From Candidatus Baldrarchaeum yapensis (GTDB lineage: Archaea; Asgardarchaeota; Baldrarchaeia; Baldrarchaeales; Baldrarchaeaceae), in assembly GCA_016840465.1 (NCBI GenBank), contig JAEOSH010000003.1, positions 1 through 64,000 on the forward strand: a stretch of 64,000 bases of DNA, written 5' to 3'. Positions 17,579-26,394 of this stretch are shown piece after piece. Position numbers and translations under genes: made by a program. Numbering within the stretch: the first letter of the stretch is position 1; every line of letters starts with the position of its first letter. A model generated the notes under the pieces. It was given only the letters and a program-made list of their open reading frames with translations, searched no databases and had not been told where the DNA came from.

Positions 17579-18805
17579 TCACTCCCTCAACCCTATAAAT
17601 TTCAATAACACATCGACCCTTCCTTTCTCCTTTATCTTCTCAAGGTCGTCGAAAATCTGCATTATCAAGTCCGGTGGCATATCTCTTCCTCCCAGACCAT
17701 AAACATAATTGCTAATTAGAGGTCGCCGCTCGAAGTCGTAGAATGCAGATCTTATCTCTAAAAACAATGGTCCACCCTGAGCACCAAAGCTTAAAGATCT
17801 GTCCAGAACACCTATCACTTCGACATGCTCCAACTCCTTGATTACCTCTTCATAGGGGAATGGCCTAAATGCACGAATCTTAAGAAGTCCTACCTTTCTT
17901 CCCTTTTCCCTTAACTTGTCCACCACTACCTTCGCAGTTCCCATGGTGCTTCCTAAACCGACAATCGCAACTTCCGCGCTCTCCAATTTGTACGGCTCCA
18001 AAAGGCCATACTCTCTGCCGCTGATCTTTCCATACTCCCTTCCAACATCGACAATTACCTTCTTTGCGTTCTTCATAGCCTCAACTTGCTGTCTTTTATG
18101 TTCAAAGTAGAAATCATAAAGATCGAGCGGGCCTATCGTTATTGGATTCTCGGGATCAAGAACGAACGGTACCTCCCTTCCCTCATGGCTTCTGACCTTT
18201 ACAAATTTCCTTTCGCCAATGAATTCCTTAACATCCTCATCGGGCAATGTGTGAACATTCTCCAAAGTATGGCTCAGCACAAAACCGTCTAAACAGAACA
18301 TTACCGGTAAAAGCACATCAGGATGCTCGGCTATCTTCCATGCTTGAATTGCCGCATCGTAGGCCTCCTGACTGTTCTCACAGTAGATCTGAATCCACCC
18401 GCTATCGCGGGCACCCATACTATCACTATGATCGCAGTGGATGTTTATCGGAGCACTCAGCGCTCGGTTCACTATAGCCATAACTATCGGTAACCGGCAA
18501 CTTGCAGCTATATAAAGGGTTTCCCACATAAAAGCAAGACCCGCCGACGCCGTCGCCGTAAATGCTCTTGCACCAACTGCAGCAGCGCCTATACACGCAC
18601 TCATTGCACTATGCTCACTCTCAACTGCTATATATTCAGTTTTTATCTCTCCGTTAGCGACATATTCGGAAATTCTTTCCACTATTATTGTCTGAGGGGT
18701 AATCGGATATGCCGCGACAACATCAGGCTCCACTTGCTTAATTGCATATGCTACGGCCTCGTCTCCCGTTAATCCCAAAACTTTTCCTCGCATACCCATT
18801 TTCAT
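17579..18805 (-). CDS. porA: 2-oxoacid (pyruvate):ferredoxin oxidoreductase, alpha subunit
   Basis: 408 residues from ATG 18805, which overlaps the delta stop in TGATG and follows CAGGAG; the longer reading from 18841 is unlikely. Domain I begins with TGDEAVAYA and AAYPITPQT, the substrate-binding YPITP motif of this family. ESEHSAMSACIGA is the TPP-proximal Glu region. The C-terminal domain carries VGLGSTMGTAK and LDRSLSFGAQGGPLF. It forms the active site with PorB. Domains are separate polypeptides, as in archaeal four-subunit enzymes, rather than fused as in bacterial PFOR. Confidence 0.93.
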   Translation of the reverse strand: MKMGMRGKVLGLTGDEAVAYAIKQVEPDVVAAYPITPQTIIVERISEYVANGEIKTEYIAVESEHSAMSACIGAAAVGARAFTATASAGLAFMWETLYIAASCRLPIVMAIVNRALSAPINIHCDHSDSMGARDSGWIQIYCENSQEAYDAAIQAWKIAEHPDVLLPVMFCLDGFVLSHTLENVHTLPDEDVKEFIGERKFVKVRSHEGREVPFVLDPENPITIGPLDLYDFYFEHKRQQVEAMKNAKKVIVDVGREYGKISGREYGLLEPYKLESAEVAIVGLGSTMGTAKVVVDKLREKGRKVGLLKIRAFRPFPYEEVIKELEHVEVIGVLDRSLSFGAQGGPLFLEIRSAFYDFERRPLISNYVYGLGGRDMPPDLIMQIFDDLEKIKEKGRVDVLLKFIGLRE

Positions 18806-19080
18806 CACTCCTGAACCGATTCTAAAGCCCCCCTCGGACACTCATTCACACATATTAAACAGCCCTTACAATAGTCGTAATCTATTTCGATATCCCCCGT
18901 ATCGAGCACCTTGATCGCCCCTTCGGGACAATAGAAATGACAGAGGTAGCATCTGTTGCATTTCTCCTTGTTAAGAACTGGTCTGAAAACTCTCCAGTCG
19001 CCGGTCTTGTACTCCTCACTCGGTTTAAATGCAACTCCGCCGATCGGAATGTCACGCCAGCCCGGAAGACGTTCCGTCAT
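18805..19080 (-). CDS. porD: 2-oxoacid:ferredoxin oxidoreductase, delta subunit (2x 4Fe-4S)
   Basis: 91 residues. Two classical CxxCxxCxxxCP motifs, CNRCYLCHFYCP and CKGCLICVNECP, bind two 4Fe-4S clusters that pass electrons from the TPP site to ferredoxin. An N-terminal arm of ~30 residues contains the family-typical Trp/Arg/Pro elements (GDWRVFRPV). Its start overlaps the gamma stop by four bases (ATGA) and its stop overlaps the alpha start by one base, so the whole operon is translationally coupled. Confidence 0.95.
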   Translation of the reverse strand: MTERLPGWRDIPIGGVAFKPSEEYKTGDWRVFRPVLNKEKCNRCYLCHFYCPEGAIKVLDTGDIEIDYDYCKGCLICVNECPRGALESVQE

Positions 19081-19634
19081 TCGGAAACTACCTCCTCATA
19101 CGCCTTTTTTATAAGTTCCACATTTTTCTCGACAATACTCTCTTCAAACGTTTCCTTTATTACGTCTAATACCGACTGAAGTGAAACTATCTGTGTGGCC
19201 CTGACCGCCGCACCAACCATGGCAGTATTCGTAATCCCCCTTCCCAATATGCGCACTGCAAGACTTGTTGCATCAATAGACCATATCTTCCCATCTGTAA
19301 CCTTCAACTTCTCGCGTATCTCCTTTGGTTTATCCTTAGAATTGACTACGAGTATAGAACTGGGCTTCATACCCCTCAATACTTGAGATCCTAAAAGTGT
19401 CGGATCTAAAACTACAATGACGTCGGGATTGTAAATTCCACAGTGAAGATTGATAGGCTCGTCGCTTATGCGCGTATACGCCTCTATCGGCGCGCCCATT
19501 CTTTCAGGGCCAAATGTTGGAAAACTCTGCACATATTTTCCTTCCTTTAATGCAGCAAGTGCGAGAATTTGGGATGCAGTCCATGCTCCCTGACCGCCAC
19601 GTCCGTGAAACCTTATTTCCAGCAAGTGTGCCAT
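19077..19634 (-). CDS. porG: 2-oxoacid:ferredoxin oxidoreductase, gamma subunit
   Basis: 185 residues. It begins with LEIRFHGRGGQGAWTA, the hallmark of the gamma domain, and continues with SFPTFGPERMGAP and NPDVIVVLDPTLL, all conserved in PorG/KorC. It sits on the alpha subunit and is thought to help bind CoA. First gene of the por operon. TCTAAAAGG at 19672-19680 (minus strand) is a candidate TATA box, with GGGAGTG before the ATG. Confidence 0.93.
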   Translation of the reverse strand: MAHLLEIRFHGRGGQGAWTASQILALAALKEGKYVQSFPTFGPERMGAPIEAYTRISDEPINLHCGIYNPDVIVVLDPTLLGSQVLRGMKPSSILVVNSKDKPKEIREKLKVTDGKIWSIDATSLAVRILGRGITNTAMVGAAVRATQIVSLQSVLDVIKETFEESIVEKNVELIKKAYEEVVSE

Positions 19635-19704
19635 ATGTCAACACTCCCAAAACTTTCTTACTAATACTATCCTTTTAGAGGTTTGGTAATTTCCTTTCCG
19701 CGAA

Positions 19705-19714
19705 ACTATATATG
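19705..19714 (+). promoter_or_regulatory. TATA box of THEP1-type NTPase, leaderless start
   Basis: ACTATATATG is centred 26 bases before ATG 19735, which fits a leaderless transcript. No Shine-Dalgarno motif is seen in between. Confidence 0.6.
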
Positions 19715-19734
19715 ATTTCTAAATAAAACAAGTT

Positions 19735-20298
19735 ATGGAGATGGAACAAATGGGCAAAATAAATATTATAGTAACTGGACCACCACGAAGCGGAAAAAGC
19801 ACCTTAATCTCAAAAATAATTGAAGAACTTCACAAAAAAGGGCTTAAAACAGGAGGAATATCAACACCCGAAGTGAGAGAACGAGGAGTGAGGATAGGAT
19901 TCAAGATAATAGACATAGCATCGGGAAATGAAGCATGGATGGCGCATGTTAACATAAAGAGCCCCTATCGGGTATCAAAATACGGAGTTGACCTGAATGC
20001 TATCGAAAGCGTGGGTGTTAATGCCATACTAAATGCGATAGAATCCGCCGACGTAATCATAATAGATGAAATAGGAAAGATGGAACTATTCTCAAAAGAA
20101 TTCCAAAATGCGGTGTCCAGAGCACTTGATTCCAGCAAGCTAGTGATCGGAACCATGGGATTAAAAATCAAACACCCCTTCATAGAGTTTATCAAAAAGA
20201 GAAAAGATGTTCTGATATACTACTTGGAAAGAGGTCGATTGAATCAGGTGTATACCGAAATAAGGAAAAAAGTGTTTGAAGCGCTAAACGTGGTATGA
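19735..20298 (+). CDS. THEP1-type nucleoside-triphosphatase
   Basis: 187 residues. P-loop TGPPRSGKSTL (14-24), KTGGISTPEVRE of the lid region and Walker B VIIIDEIGKMEL are characteristic of the THEP1/NTPCR family of thermophilic archaea and animals, which hydrolyse all NTPs to NDPs with low turnover. The length equals that of known members. The cellular role is uncertain. Start ATG 19735 is supported by the TATA spacing. It converges with the subtilase gene, overlapping its 3' end by 15 bases. Confidence 0.9.
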   Translation: MEMEQMGKINIIVTGPPRSGKSTLISKIIEELHKKGLKTGGISTPEVRERGVRIGFKIIDIASGNEAWMAHVNIKSPYRVSKYGVDLNAIESVGVNAILNAIESADVIIIDEIGKMELFSKEFQNAVSRALDSSKLVIGTMGLKIKHPFIEFIKKRKDVLIYYLERGRLNQVYTEIRKKVFEALNVV

Positions 20299-23200
20299 GG
20301 TATCCTCGCCACTCCTCTCTTCCTCTCCGGTGACGAGCTTCCTACCGCAATATGGACAATAACGTGCACCCGGCGCCAATCTCATCCCACAGTACGGGCA
20401 ATAATTGAAGTATTGAACCGGTGGTGCTGGAACTGTAGGCGGATAGTAATAAGGAACTCTAGGCGGCAATCTTGCCAGCAGTTTCTTTCTCCGATAGATT
20501 ACGAATACCGCTACCAGCGCTACTGCAACAATCCCCACCATCATCAGTGCCATGTGGATGAATTCTCGAGGTACGACCTCCACTAACATCACTATGTAGT
20601 TCGTGTCTCCGTCCACATCTCTCGAAGCTAATATCAGTGCATATGCTCCTTTGAGCTCTATACTTATCTTTCTCTCCTCATAAATTCCCATGAGCAACGG
20701 AATCTCGATCTTGCCATCCTTAGGAACTCTCAGAGGGTTAGGATATTTTGCTGCATAGAGAGGCAGCTCGAAGACTATTAGAATATCGAGATCAATAAGA
20801 ATTGCGAATTGCTCTAATTCCGATTTCGTGTCCTGTAAATCCTCAGAAGATATTGAAAATGACGCTGATGCTCCCCAAACGAGTTTGTACATGGAACCTT
20901 GCTGCACGACCTCTCCGGCAAATTGGCACTTTGATATCTTAGGAATTGTGTTAAACACGAATATATCCTTTTCGAGTGGAATCGCATAACTGATGTGATT
21001 TTCCGTTAGGTTAAATACCAGGATGCTTTTGTATAAATCTGAAAAGTCCTCCGATGAGAATATTACGTTTTCGGAGGTATAAATACCATTTTTCATCGGT
21101 AGGTCAACGAATTTCGTGGTCAAGTTTCTTTTCGACAACGTTGACATTGTCAGAACGGACTCCATCAATATATGGACGTTTTGTATCTCCGCTTGGACAT
21201 AATTGCTGGTAACATTTACCCTAAACTGCAAAGCTTGGTAACCCTTACAAACATTCAGTGGGAATTGTACGAATTCGCTCCATAATGGAAGTTTCTCCTC
21301 CTCAGGCAAACTCTTAAGATCCACCACCTCGATATCTACCGAAAAGTCGTTAGGCGAAGGAACATAAGGTATTGTTAGAAAACCCCCCTCGCCAACCGAA
21401 TTATTCAAGTACACTTGAATAATGTGAGCAACCTCTGATGTGTTAACCTCAATGGTCACATACCCTGGAACGTGCACAACCTTTTTCTCTTCATCAATTT
21501 TAACTGTTACATTCATGCTTGAAGTGGAGTACAGCCCTATCGTCACATTTACGCTTTTAGAACCGCCAGTTTCAATTATAACGTCTTCAGGACATACAAC
21601 AACCTTATTGTTGTCTATTCCGCTTAGTATCCAGTTTATGGTATTATTAAGGAGTAAGAGGTGATCTCCCTCAAGTATCAGATCATCGTAAAACAGCCTC
21701 TCAGAACCAATAGCAAAAATCTTTCCGCTCCCATCGCTTTCAAAAACAGCAAGAACACACGAATTACCTATGAATCCCAAGGGTCTAGCTCCCATTGTCG
21801 TATCCACAGCAAGCGCAACGCCAGTTAGCCACAGCACCTTCTGGCTATCAACGTTCTTTGTAATGGGGTGGGTTCTATCCAATTTCTCTAACGTCAAAAT
21901 TCCGGTTATGCTTTTTAAAATGCCAAGATCTCGAGATAGTTCAATGTTTTCCTTCGTAAACGATAGTCCAAATTCTTTCAAAACTTCGGAGACAGCATCA
22001 GCATCAAAGCCGGGATAAAAGCTACCTAAAACTATCAATGTACCACCATTTTTGACAAACTCTCTAATTGCGGAGATCTCTTCGGTTAAAAACTCAATCT
22101 CGACATCTGTAAGTATCAGTATGTCGTAATTTCTCAAAATGTCATATGTCAGGAGATTCTGCCATACATCAACATCTATAGAATTATTTGCAAAAAGCTC
22201 CGCAAATTTGTAGAAATTGTGATGAGGAGAGTCGTCTGCATCAATATTATGCAATTTATCAAATAACGCCTTTGCTCTCGGGAATTTAACCACAAAGCTT
22301 ATTGTAACGTTATCGAGGGGCTTTCCATTTGTATCTTTAAAGATCATATATCCATGATACTTTCCGGCACTCGCGTTTAGCGGAATTTTCATCCGAATGG
22401 TCATTGCGTATACTCCGGAGACGTTACTTATCGTCGCTGGCACCTCAAAGAACTGTCTAAGTGTAGAATTGACAAGTTCCACGGAAATCGTATCGAATTT
22501 TTGAGGCGTTATTAAAATCAACGTCAAATTATATTCATCTCCCGGAAACATGAAAATCTGTGGTTTTTGTGGAAGTTTATTGGGGCAAACCTCCAAATAT
22601 GCTCCAGAGCTGTTAAGAATATTTCCTATGTTTTTTTCTAAGAATTCACATGCCGCGCTGACATTAATTAGACCTGCACCGTAACCGTTGAACTCATAAC
22701 CCGGTAGATTTCTTCGTGCGGTAACCATTAGTGCGTATCTCACCAAATATGGAAGAAGATGCTTTACCTCCGGACGCTGTAAATCAACGTGCAATTTATC
22801 TCTTAAATATTGGAGAATAATTGCGCATGCGCCCGAAACCACTGGTGTTGCCATGCTTGTACCGCTTAATGCAACATACCACTCGTTAATCAACTGTTTT
22901 GCGTTTAACTTCTTGAACGCCCCCTCTAGGTGGCTTCCTCGCGCTAAGGGTCCGATGACCAAATAGCCGGGTGCAACAACATCCGGTTCGGCAGACCAGT
23001 TTGCACTGAATCCTTTACTGCTAAAATCTGTTAGGCGGCCATTCCAGTCAACGGCTCCGACAGTTATAACTAATGGATCTCCTCCAGGATAAGATACTGA
23101 ATTGTAAAACGGTCCCTCATTTCCAGCAGCGGCGACTACAATTATTCCATTATTAACAAGTTTTCTAATAACCTCAGCTAACGCCCTCTCATACGTTGGA

Positions 23201-24057
23201 GCACCTAGACTTAGGTTTACGATCACGTTTTTATTTTCATTCATAGCTTTTTCGTATACCACTTCAAGGGCCTTAATGAGGGCCCAGAGGGTTCCTTGAC
23301 CGTATCTGCTTAAGCACTTGATGTTCCAAATTTGTGCGCCCGGCGCCACACCCATGTACTTTTTATTCGACGCGTAGCCGGTACCTGCTGCTATTCCGGC
23401 AACGTGAGTCCCATGACCAAAATAGTCTCGTTCTGATTCATTATAATTCTCCGGAAAACCGTAAGTTTCGTTTACAAGCGAAATTTCGTATTTTACCTTG
23501 CCGCGCAAATCCGGATGAGCATCATAAATACCAGTGTCAATCACGGCTATTACTATCCCGGATCCATTAATACCCTCCTCTATAAGATCCTCTGCTGATA
23601 CAAATCTAGGCAAGGACTGATTCAAAATTTTACTTAAATATGACTGCGAAACATAATCAAACAATGGATCGGTGATTGCCTTGAAAATCCTATTGCGGCT
23701 ATAGCACTTAACAACATGCGACCTTATGAGCAGATACAGACTTCTGGCATCCCCTTCTATTAATGCAACTCTAAGTGATTTAGAGGAGTCCAATACCTTT
23801 ACGTTTAACCTTCTGCACATGCTCGTTAAGGCATTTAAATCGTCATAACAGACAATTAACTGAACTCTTCCATCAATTTTGCCATTAAGGCCAAATAAGT
23901 TAACTAATGCATTGAGATCTTTAATCCGGTTGGCAGGGGTCGTTACGTGTGAATTCAATGGGGATAGAGAGAGCGGAAACAACATCAGAAATATTAGAAA
24001 AATTGCTGTTGATGCCCTAGGATGATGATTGTCATTTCTTATACATTTGTTGTTCAT
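20284..24057 (-). CDS. Giant membrane-anchored subtilisin-like protease with C-terminal zinc ribbons
   Basis: 1257 residues. A signal peptide (hydrophobic stretch 18-32) and an I9-like propeptide (about 60-125) precede an S8 domain with the triad in VIDTGIYDAHPD (Asp174), DYFGHGTHVAG (His215) and SGTSMATPVVSG (Ser near 400), plus AAAGNEGP for the oxyanion Asn. Next comes a Rossmann-like domain (YDILILTDVE, FVKNGGTLIVLGSF), resembling the GATase-like domain found in some cell-surface proteins, then long beta-rich modules with many N-glycosylation sequons. A transmembrane helix lies near 1170-1190, followed by RRKK, a Pro-rich spacer and a double CxYCG zinc ribbon (CPYCGMR, CPYCGRK), predicted cytosolic. 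Last gene of an operon with an FtsX-type ABC exporter, 18 bases after the ATPase gene. Confidence 0.93.
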   Translation of the reverse strand: MNNKCIRNDNHHPRASTAIFLIFLMLFPLSLSPLNSHVTTPANRIKDLNALVNLFGLNGKIDGRVQLIVCYDDLNALTSMCRRLNVKVLDSSKSLRVALIEGDARSLYLLIRSHVVKCYSRNRIFKAITDPLFDYVSQSYLSKILNQSLPRFVSAEDLIEEGINGSGIVIAVIDTGIYDAHPDLRGKVKYEISLVNETYGFPENYNESERDYFGHGTHVAGIAAGTGYASNKKYMGVAPGAQIWNIKCLSRYGQGTLWALIKALEVVYEKAMNENKNVIVNLSLGAPTYERALAEVIRKLVNNGIIVVAAAGNEGPFYNSVSYPGGDPLVITVGAVDWNGRLTDFSSKGFSANWSAEPDVVAPGYLVIGPLARGSHLEGAFKKLNAKQLINEWYVALSGTSMATPVVSGACAIILQYLRDKLHVDLQRPEVKHLLPYLVRYALMVTARRNLPGYEFNGYGAGLINVSAACEFLEKNIGNILNSSGAYLEVCPNKLPQKPQIFMFPGDEYNLTLILITPQKFDTISVELVNSTLRQFFEVPATISNVSGVYAMTIRMKIPLNASAGKYHGYMIFKDTNGKPLDNVTISFVVKFPRAKALFDKLHNIDADDSPHHNFYKFAELFANNSIDVDVWQNLLTYDILRNYDILILTDVEIEFLTEEISAIREFVKNGGTLIVLGSFYPGFDADAVSEVLKEFGLSFTKENIELSRDLGILKSITGILTLEKLDRTHPITKNVDSQKVLWLTGVALAVDTTMGARPLGFIGNSCVLAVFESDGSGKIFAIGSERLFYDDLILEGDHLLLLNNTINWILSGIDNNKVVVCPEDVIIETGGSKSVNVTIGLYSTSSMNVTVKIDEEKKVVHVPGYVTIEVNTSEVAHIIQVYLNNSVGEGGFLTIPYVPSPNDFSVDIEVVDLKSLPEEEKLPLWSEFVQFPLNVCKGYQALQFRVNVTSNYVQAEIQNVHILMESVLTMSTLSKRNLTTKFVDLPMKNGIYTSENVIFSSEDFSDLYKSILVFNLTENHISYAIPLEKDIFVFNTIPKISKCQFAGEVVQQGSMYKLVWGASASFSISSEDLQDTKSELEQFAILIDLDILIVFELPLYAAKYPNPLRVPKDGKIEIPLLMGIYEERKISIELKGAYALILASRDVDGDTNYIVMLVEVVPREFIHMALMMVGIVAVALVAVFVIYRRKKLLARLPPRVPYYYPPTVPAPPVQYFNYCPYCGMRLAPGARYCPYCGRKLVTGEEERSGEDTSYHV

Positions 24058-24075
24058 GAAACCACCAATTTCGTG

Positions 24076-24780
24076 TTATGTTCGTCCTCCTGATACCCTC
24101 ACCAATTTTCCATTTTTCAACTCAAAAACCTTGTCCGTGGAGGACGCTAAAGCCCTGTTATGAGTTGCTAGAATAATCGTAGTTCGACGCTTTCTATTTA
24201 TTTCTCTCAATAACCATATTACTTCCTTCTCAGATTGTGGATCAAGTGCCGCTGTGGGCTCGTCCGCAAATATGACTACAGGGTTCGTTATTAACGCCCT
24301 CGCTATTGCTATTTTCTGTTTCTCACCGCCTGACAATTCATCTGGATAGTGATTGACACGATGTGTCATTCCCACAAGTTCGAGGACCTTTAAAGCTCTT
24401 GTCCTTATTTCCCTGTCCGATAGTTTGGTTGGATATAAAGGAGATTCGACGTTTTCAAGCGCTGTAAACTCGGGAATGAGGTTGAAATGCTGGAAAACAA
24501 ACCCCATATTCTCTCTTCGAAGATCGGCTAACTCCTCCTCGCTCATCCTTGTCATGTCCTCCCCCTCAAAGTAGACTTTACCGCTATCGGGTTTGTCAAG
24601 TCCGCTGAGGATATTAATGAGAGTGGTCTTCCCACTCCCGGTTGCCCCAACTATCACCACAAAATCCCCTAACCCTATCGAAAGGTTCACTTTGTCGAGT
24701 ACTGTAATCTCTCGCCCCTCTTTTTCATATCTCTTCACAACATCTCGTACCTCAAATAGTGGCTCTGACAATAGTCTCAC
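24076..24780 (-). CDS. ABC transporter ATP-binding protein, MacB/LolD type
   Basis: 234 residues. Walker A GATGSGKTTL, Q-loop FVFQHFNLIPEFTALENV, signature LSGGEKQKIAIARAL, Walker B VIFADEPTAALD and switch His in ATHNRA are all intact. The FVFQHFNL Q-loop and size match the MacB/LolD/FtsE group, which drives type VII ABC systems working as mechanotransducers or exporters of proteins and lipids rather than classic pumps. It overlaps the permease gene by four bases (ATGA) and precedes the membrane protease. Confidence 0.95.
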   Translation of the reverse strand: MRLLSEPLFEVRDVVKRYEKEGREITVLDKVNLSIGLGDFVVIVGATGSGKTTLINILSGLDKPDSGKVYFEGEDMTRMSEEELADLRRENMGFVFQHFNLIPEFTALENVESPLYPTKLSDREIRTRALKVLELVGMTHRVNHYPDELSGGEKQKIAIARALITNPVVIFADEPTAALDPQSEKEVIWLLREINRKRRTTIILATHNRALASSTDKVFELKNGKLVRVSGGRT

Positions 24781-25940
24781 CTCTCTATCAGCCGCAATGC
24801 GTCTACTGGTTTAACCTTAGTTATGCTACGCTGATATAGGTATCCACCTGGGACCTGTGTACTCACCATTATAACAACAAATGAAATCAGCACTGTGTAT
24901 ACGGATAACGGTACGTAGATTTGTGCGGTGAACAACCTGTAGATCGCTAGTGCCAGAAGACCGAAGAAGAACCCGAGAATCGTGACAAATAGGAGTTCCG
25001 CTAGTGTTAATAGCCTCAGGTTCCCTGTACTCCACCCAAGAGATCTTAAAATTGCCAGACTTCTTTTTCTTAACCTAATATCCAAGTAAGAGAAGAGTGC
25101 TCCGACAATTAAGCACCCAAATACCGAAAACGCGAATAAAACTATCATTGGCGAAAACAGCCTATAGTTATCATTTGCACTAGCATAAATTACCTCGAAG
25201 TCCTTATATTCGTTCTTCAGTAGTATTCCGACTCTCTCAACGTTGTCCCACCCGCTAAACAGCCACCCCTCAACTATCACTATATACCCGAACACATACT
25301 TTTGAAGGCCATATTTCTCACAAATGCGCTTCACGTCACTCTCATGCGCAATTATCCAGTTCATTCCCCCATTAGGCAGTTTATCCTCAGAAAGCATCCC
25401 AACTACGTGAAAGCTATATTTTCCTATTTTCAGAATACTGGATGGCCTTAACGATACCGTAGCGTTTTTACTGATATTCAAGACGTTAGCTGAAGACAGC
25501 ATAATTTCCCCCTCCCTCGCTATGTAGTCTCCCTCTCTCAGTGATGAAGGGGAAAGGTCGAAACTCTCAGAAAGTACGTAACACCACTTGTTGTCGGGAT
25601 TTACGGCTACCATTATTGCATTTACGCCCAGATCTTCGAGTTCGCTCAAATTCACAAACCATACGGCTACGACTTTCTCGACATCATCGTATCTTGCAAG
25701 CTTTTCTTCCAAATTTTCATCGTAACTCACATAAGTAAATCCCTTGGGCCTTAGAATGATGCCCTTTGATTGTACTAAAAGAGTTGTCGAATGAGCGTCC
25801 CAGACAAAATTCAAGGAAAATAACATTAACCCCGAGATGAATGTAAACAGGATCACAAACACAATAGCTCTTCGCTTTGCTCTTGTTATGATGCGGATTC
25901 CCGTCAGTAAAATTCTGCGTCGCACGTCCCACTCCCTCAT
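24777..25940 (-). CDS. FtsX/MacB-type ABC permease
   Basis: 387 residues. One N-terminal transmembrane helix (AIVFVILFTFISGLMLF), a large extracytoplasmic domain (about 45-270) and three C-terminal helices: FSVFGCLIVGALFSYL, LLFVTILGFFFGLLALAIY and VYTVLISFVVIMVSTQ. This is the 1+3 topology of MacB/FtsX permeases. RKRSLAILRSLGWS before helix 3 is the usual coupling segment to the ATPase. The operon with ATPase and subtilase suggests the three act together on an envelope substrate. Confidence 0.9.
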   Translation of the reverse strand: MREWDVRRRILLTGIRIITRAKRRAIVFVILFTFISGLMLFSLNFVWDAHSTTLLVQSKGIILRPKGFTYVSYDENLEEKLARYDDVEKVVAVWFVNLSELEDLGVNAIMVAVNPDNKWCYVLSESFDLSPSSLREGDYIAREGEIMLSSANVLNISKNATVSLRPSSILKIGKYSFHVVGMLSEDKLPNGGMNWIIAHESDVKRICEKYGLQKYVFGYIVIVEGWLFSGWDNVERVGILLKNEYKDFEVIYASANDNYRLFSPMIVLFAFSVFGCLIVGALFSYLDIRLRKRSLAILRSLGWSTGNLRLLTLAELLFVTILGFFFGLLALAIYRLFTAQIYVPLSVYTVLISFVVIMVSTQVPGGYLYQRSITKVKPVDALRLIER

Positions 25941-25983
25941 ACTTGTTATATCAACTAACTTTGGGGTTATGTCTCATCAAGGC

Positions 25984-25994
25984 ACTTTATAAGT
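25984..25994 (-). promoter_or_regulatory. TATA box of ABC/subtilase operon
   Basis: On the minus strand ACTTATAAAGT lies about 50 bases before ATG 25940, predicting a start near 25963. This separates the ABC/protease operon from the upstream MtnA pair. Confidence 0.55.
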
Positions 25995-26029
25995 AAAAGT
26001 CTTTTGGGTTCTCGCCACATAATATGGAT

Positions 26030-26374
26030 CTAACCACTTCTCTCTATCGCTATTAACCCTATGAGCGCCAAAAAGCACGCTGCAATGGTATACCCATAGG
26101 CATTCTTAATGATATCAGTCTCTAACGGCAAATACATGTACTCATATATCAGTACTCCGATAGTTATGCTAAGAAAGAATCCTCCTAACGCTAGAAGCTC
26201 AGTCTCACGAGGCTTTGCTCCCCCGAGAGCAACGCCTGCTATGAACGTTGTGACGAAGGGTGCTACAAACCAGACCCAGTACTGAAAACCCGTGATTATA
26301 CAAGCAAAGGAAAGGAGCACAACTCCAAACCCGAATATCAATCCTCCGAATAACGCTGCAATTCCGCGCGTCAT
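26030..26374 (-). CDS. Small four-helix membrane protein
   Basis: 114 residues from ATG 26374, five bases after GGGTGA; the longer GTG reading from 26398 overlaps the MtnA stop. Four hydrophobic helices are visible: AALFGGLIFGFGVVLL, WFVAPFVTTFIAGVALG, ALGGFFLSITIGVLIYEY and GYTIAACFLALIGLIAI. There are few polar residues and no recognised motif. It is coupled to mtnA and upstream of the ABC operon promoter. Function unknown. Confidence 0.75.
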   Translation of the reverse strand: MTRGIAALFGGLIFGFGVVLLSFACIITGFQYWVWFVAPFVTTFIAGVALGGAKPRETELLALGGFFLSITIGVLIYEYMYLPLETDIIKNAYGYTIAACFLALIGLIAIERSG

Positions 26375-26394
26375 GACATTCACCCGTGCGGTAG

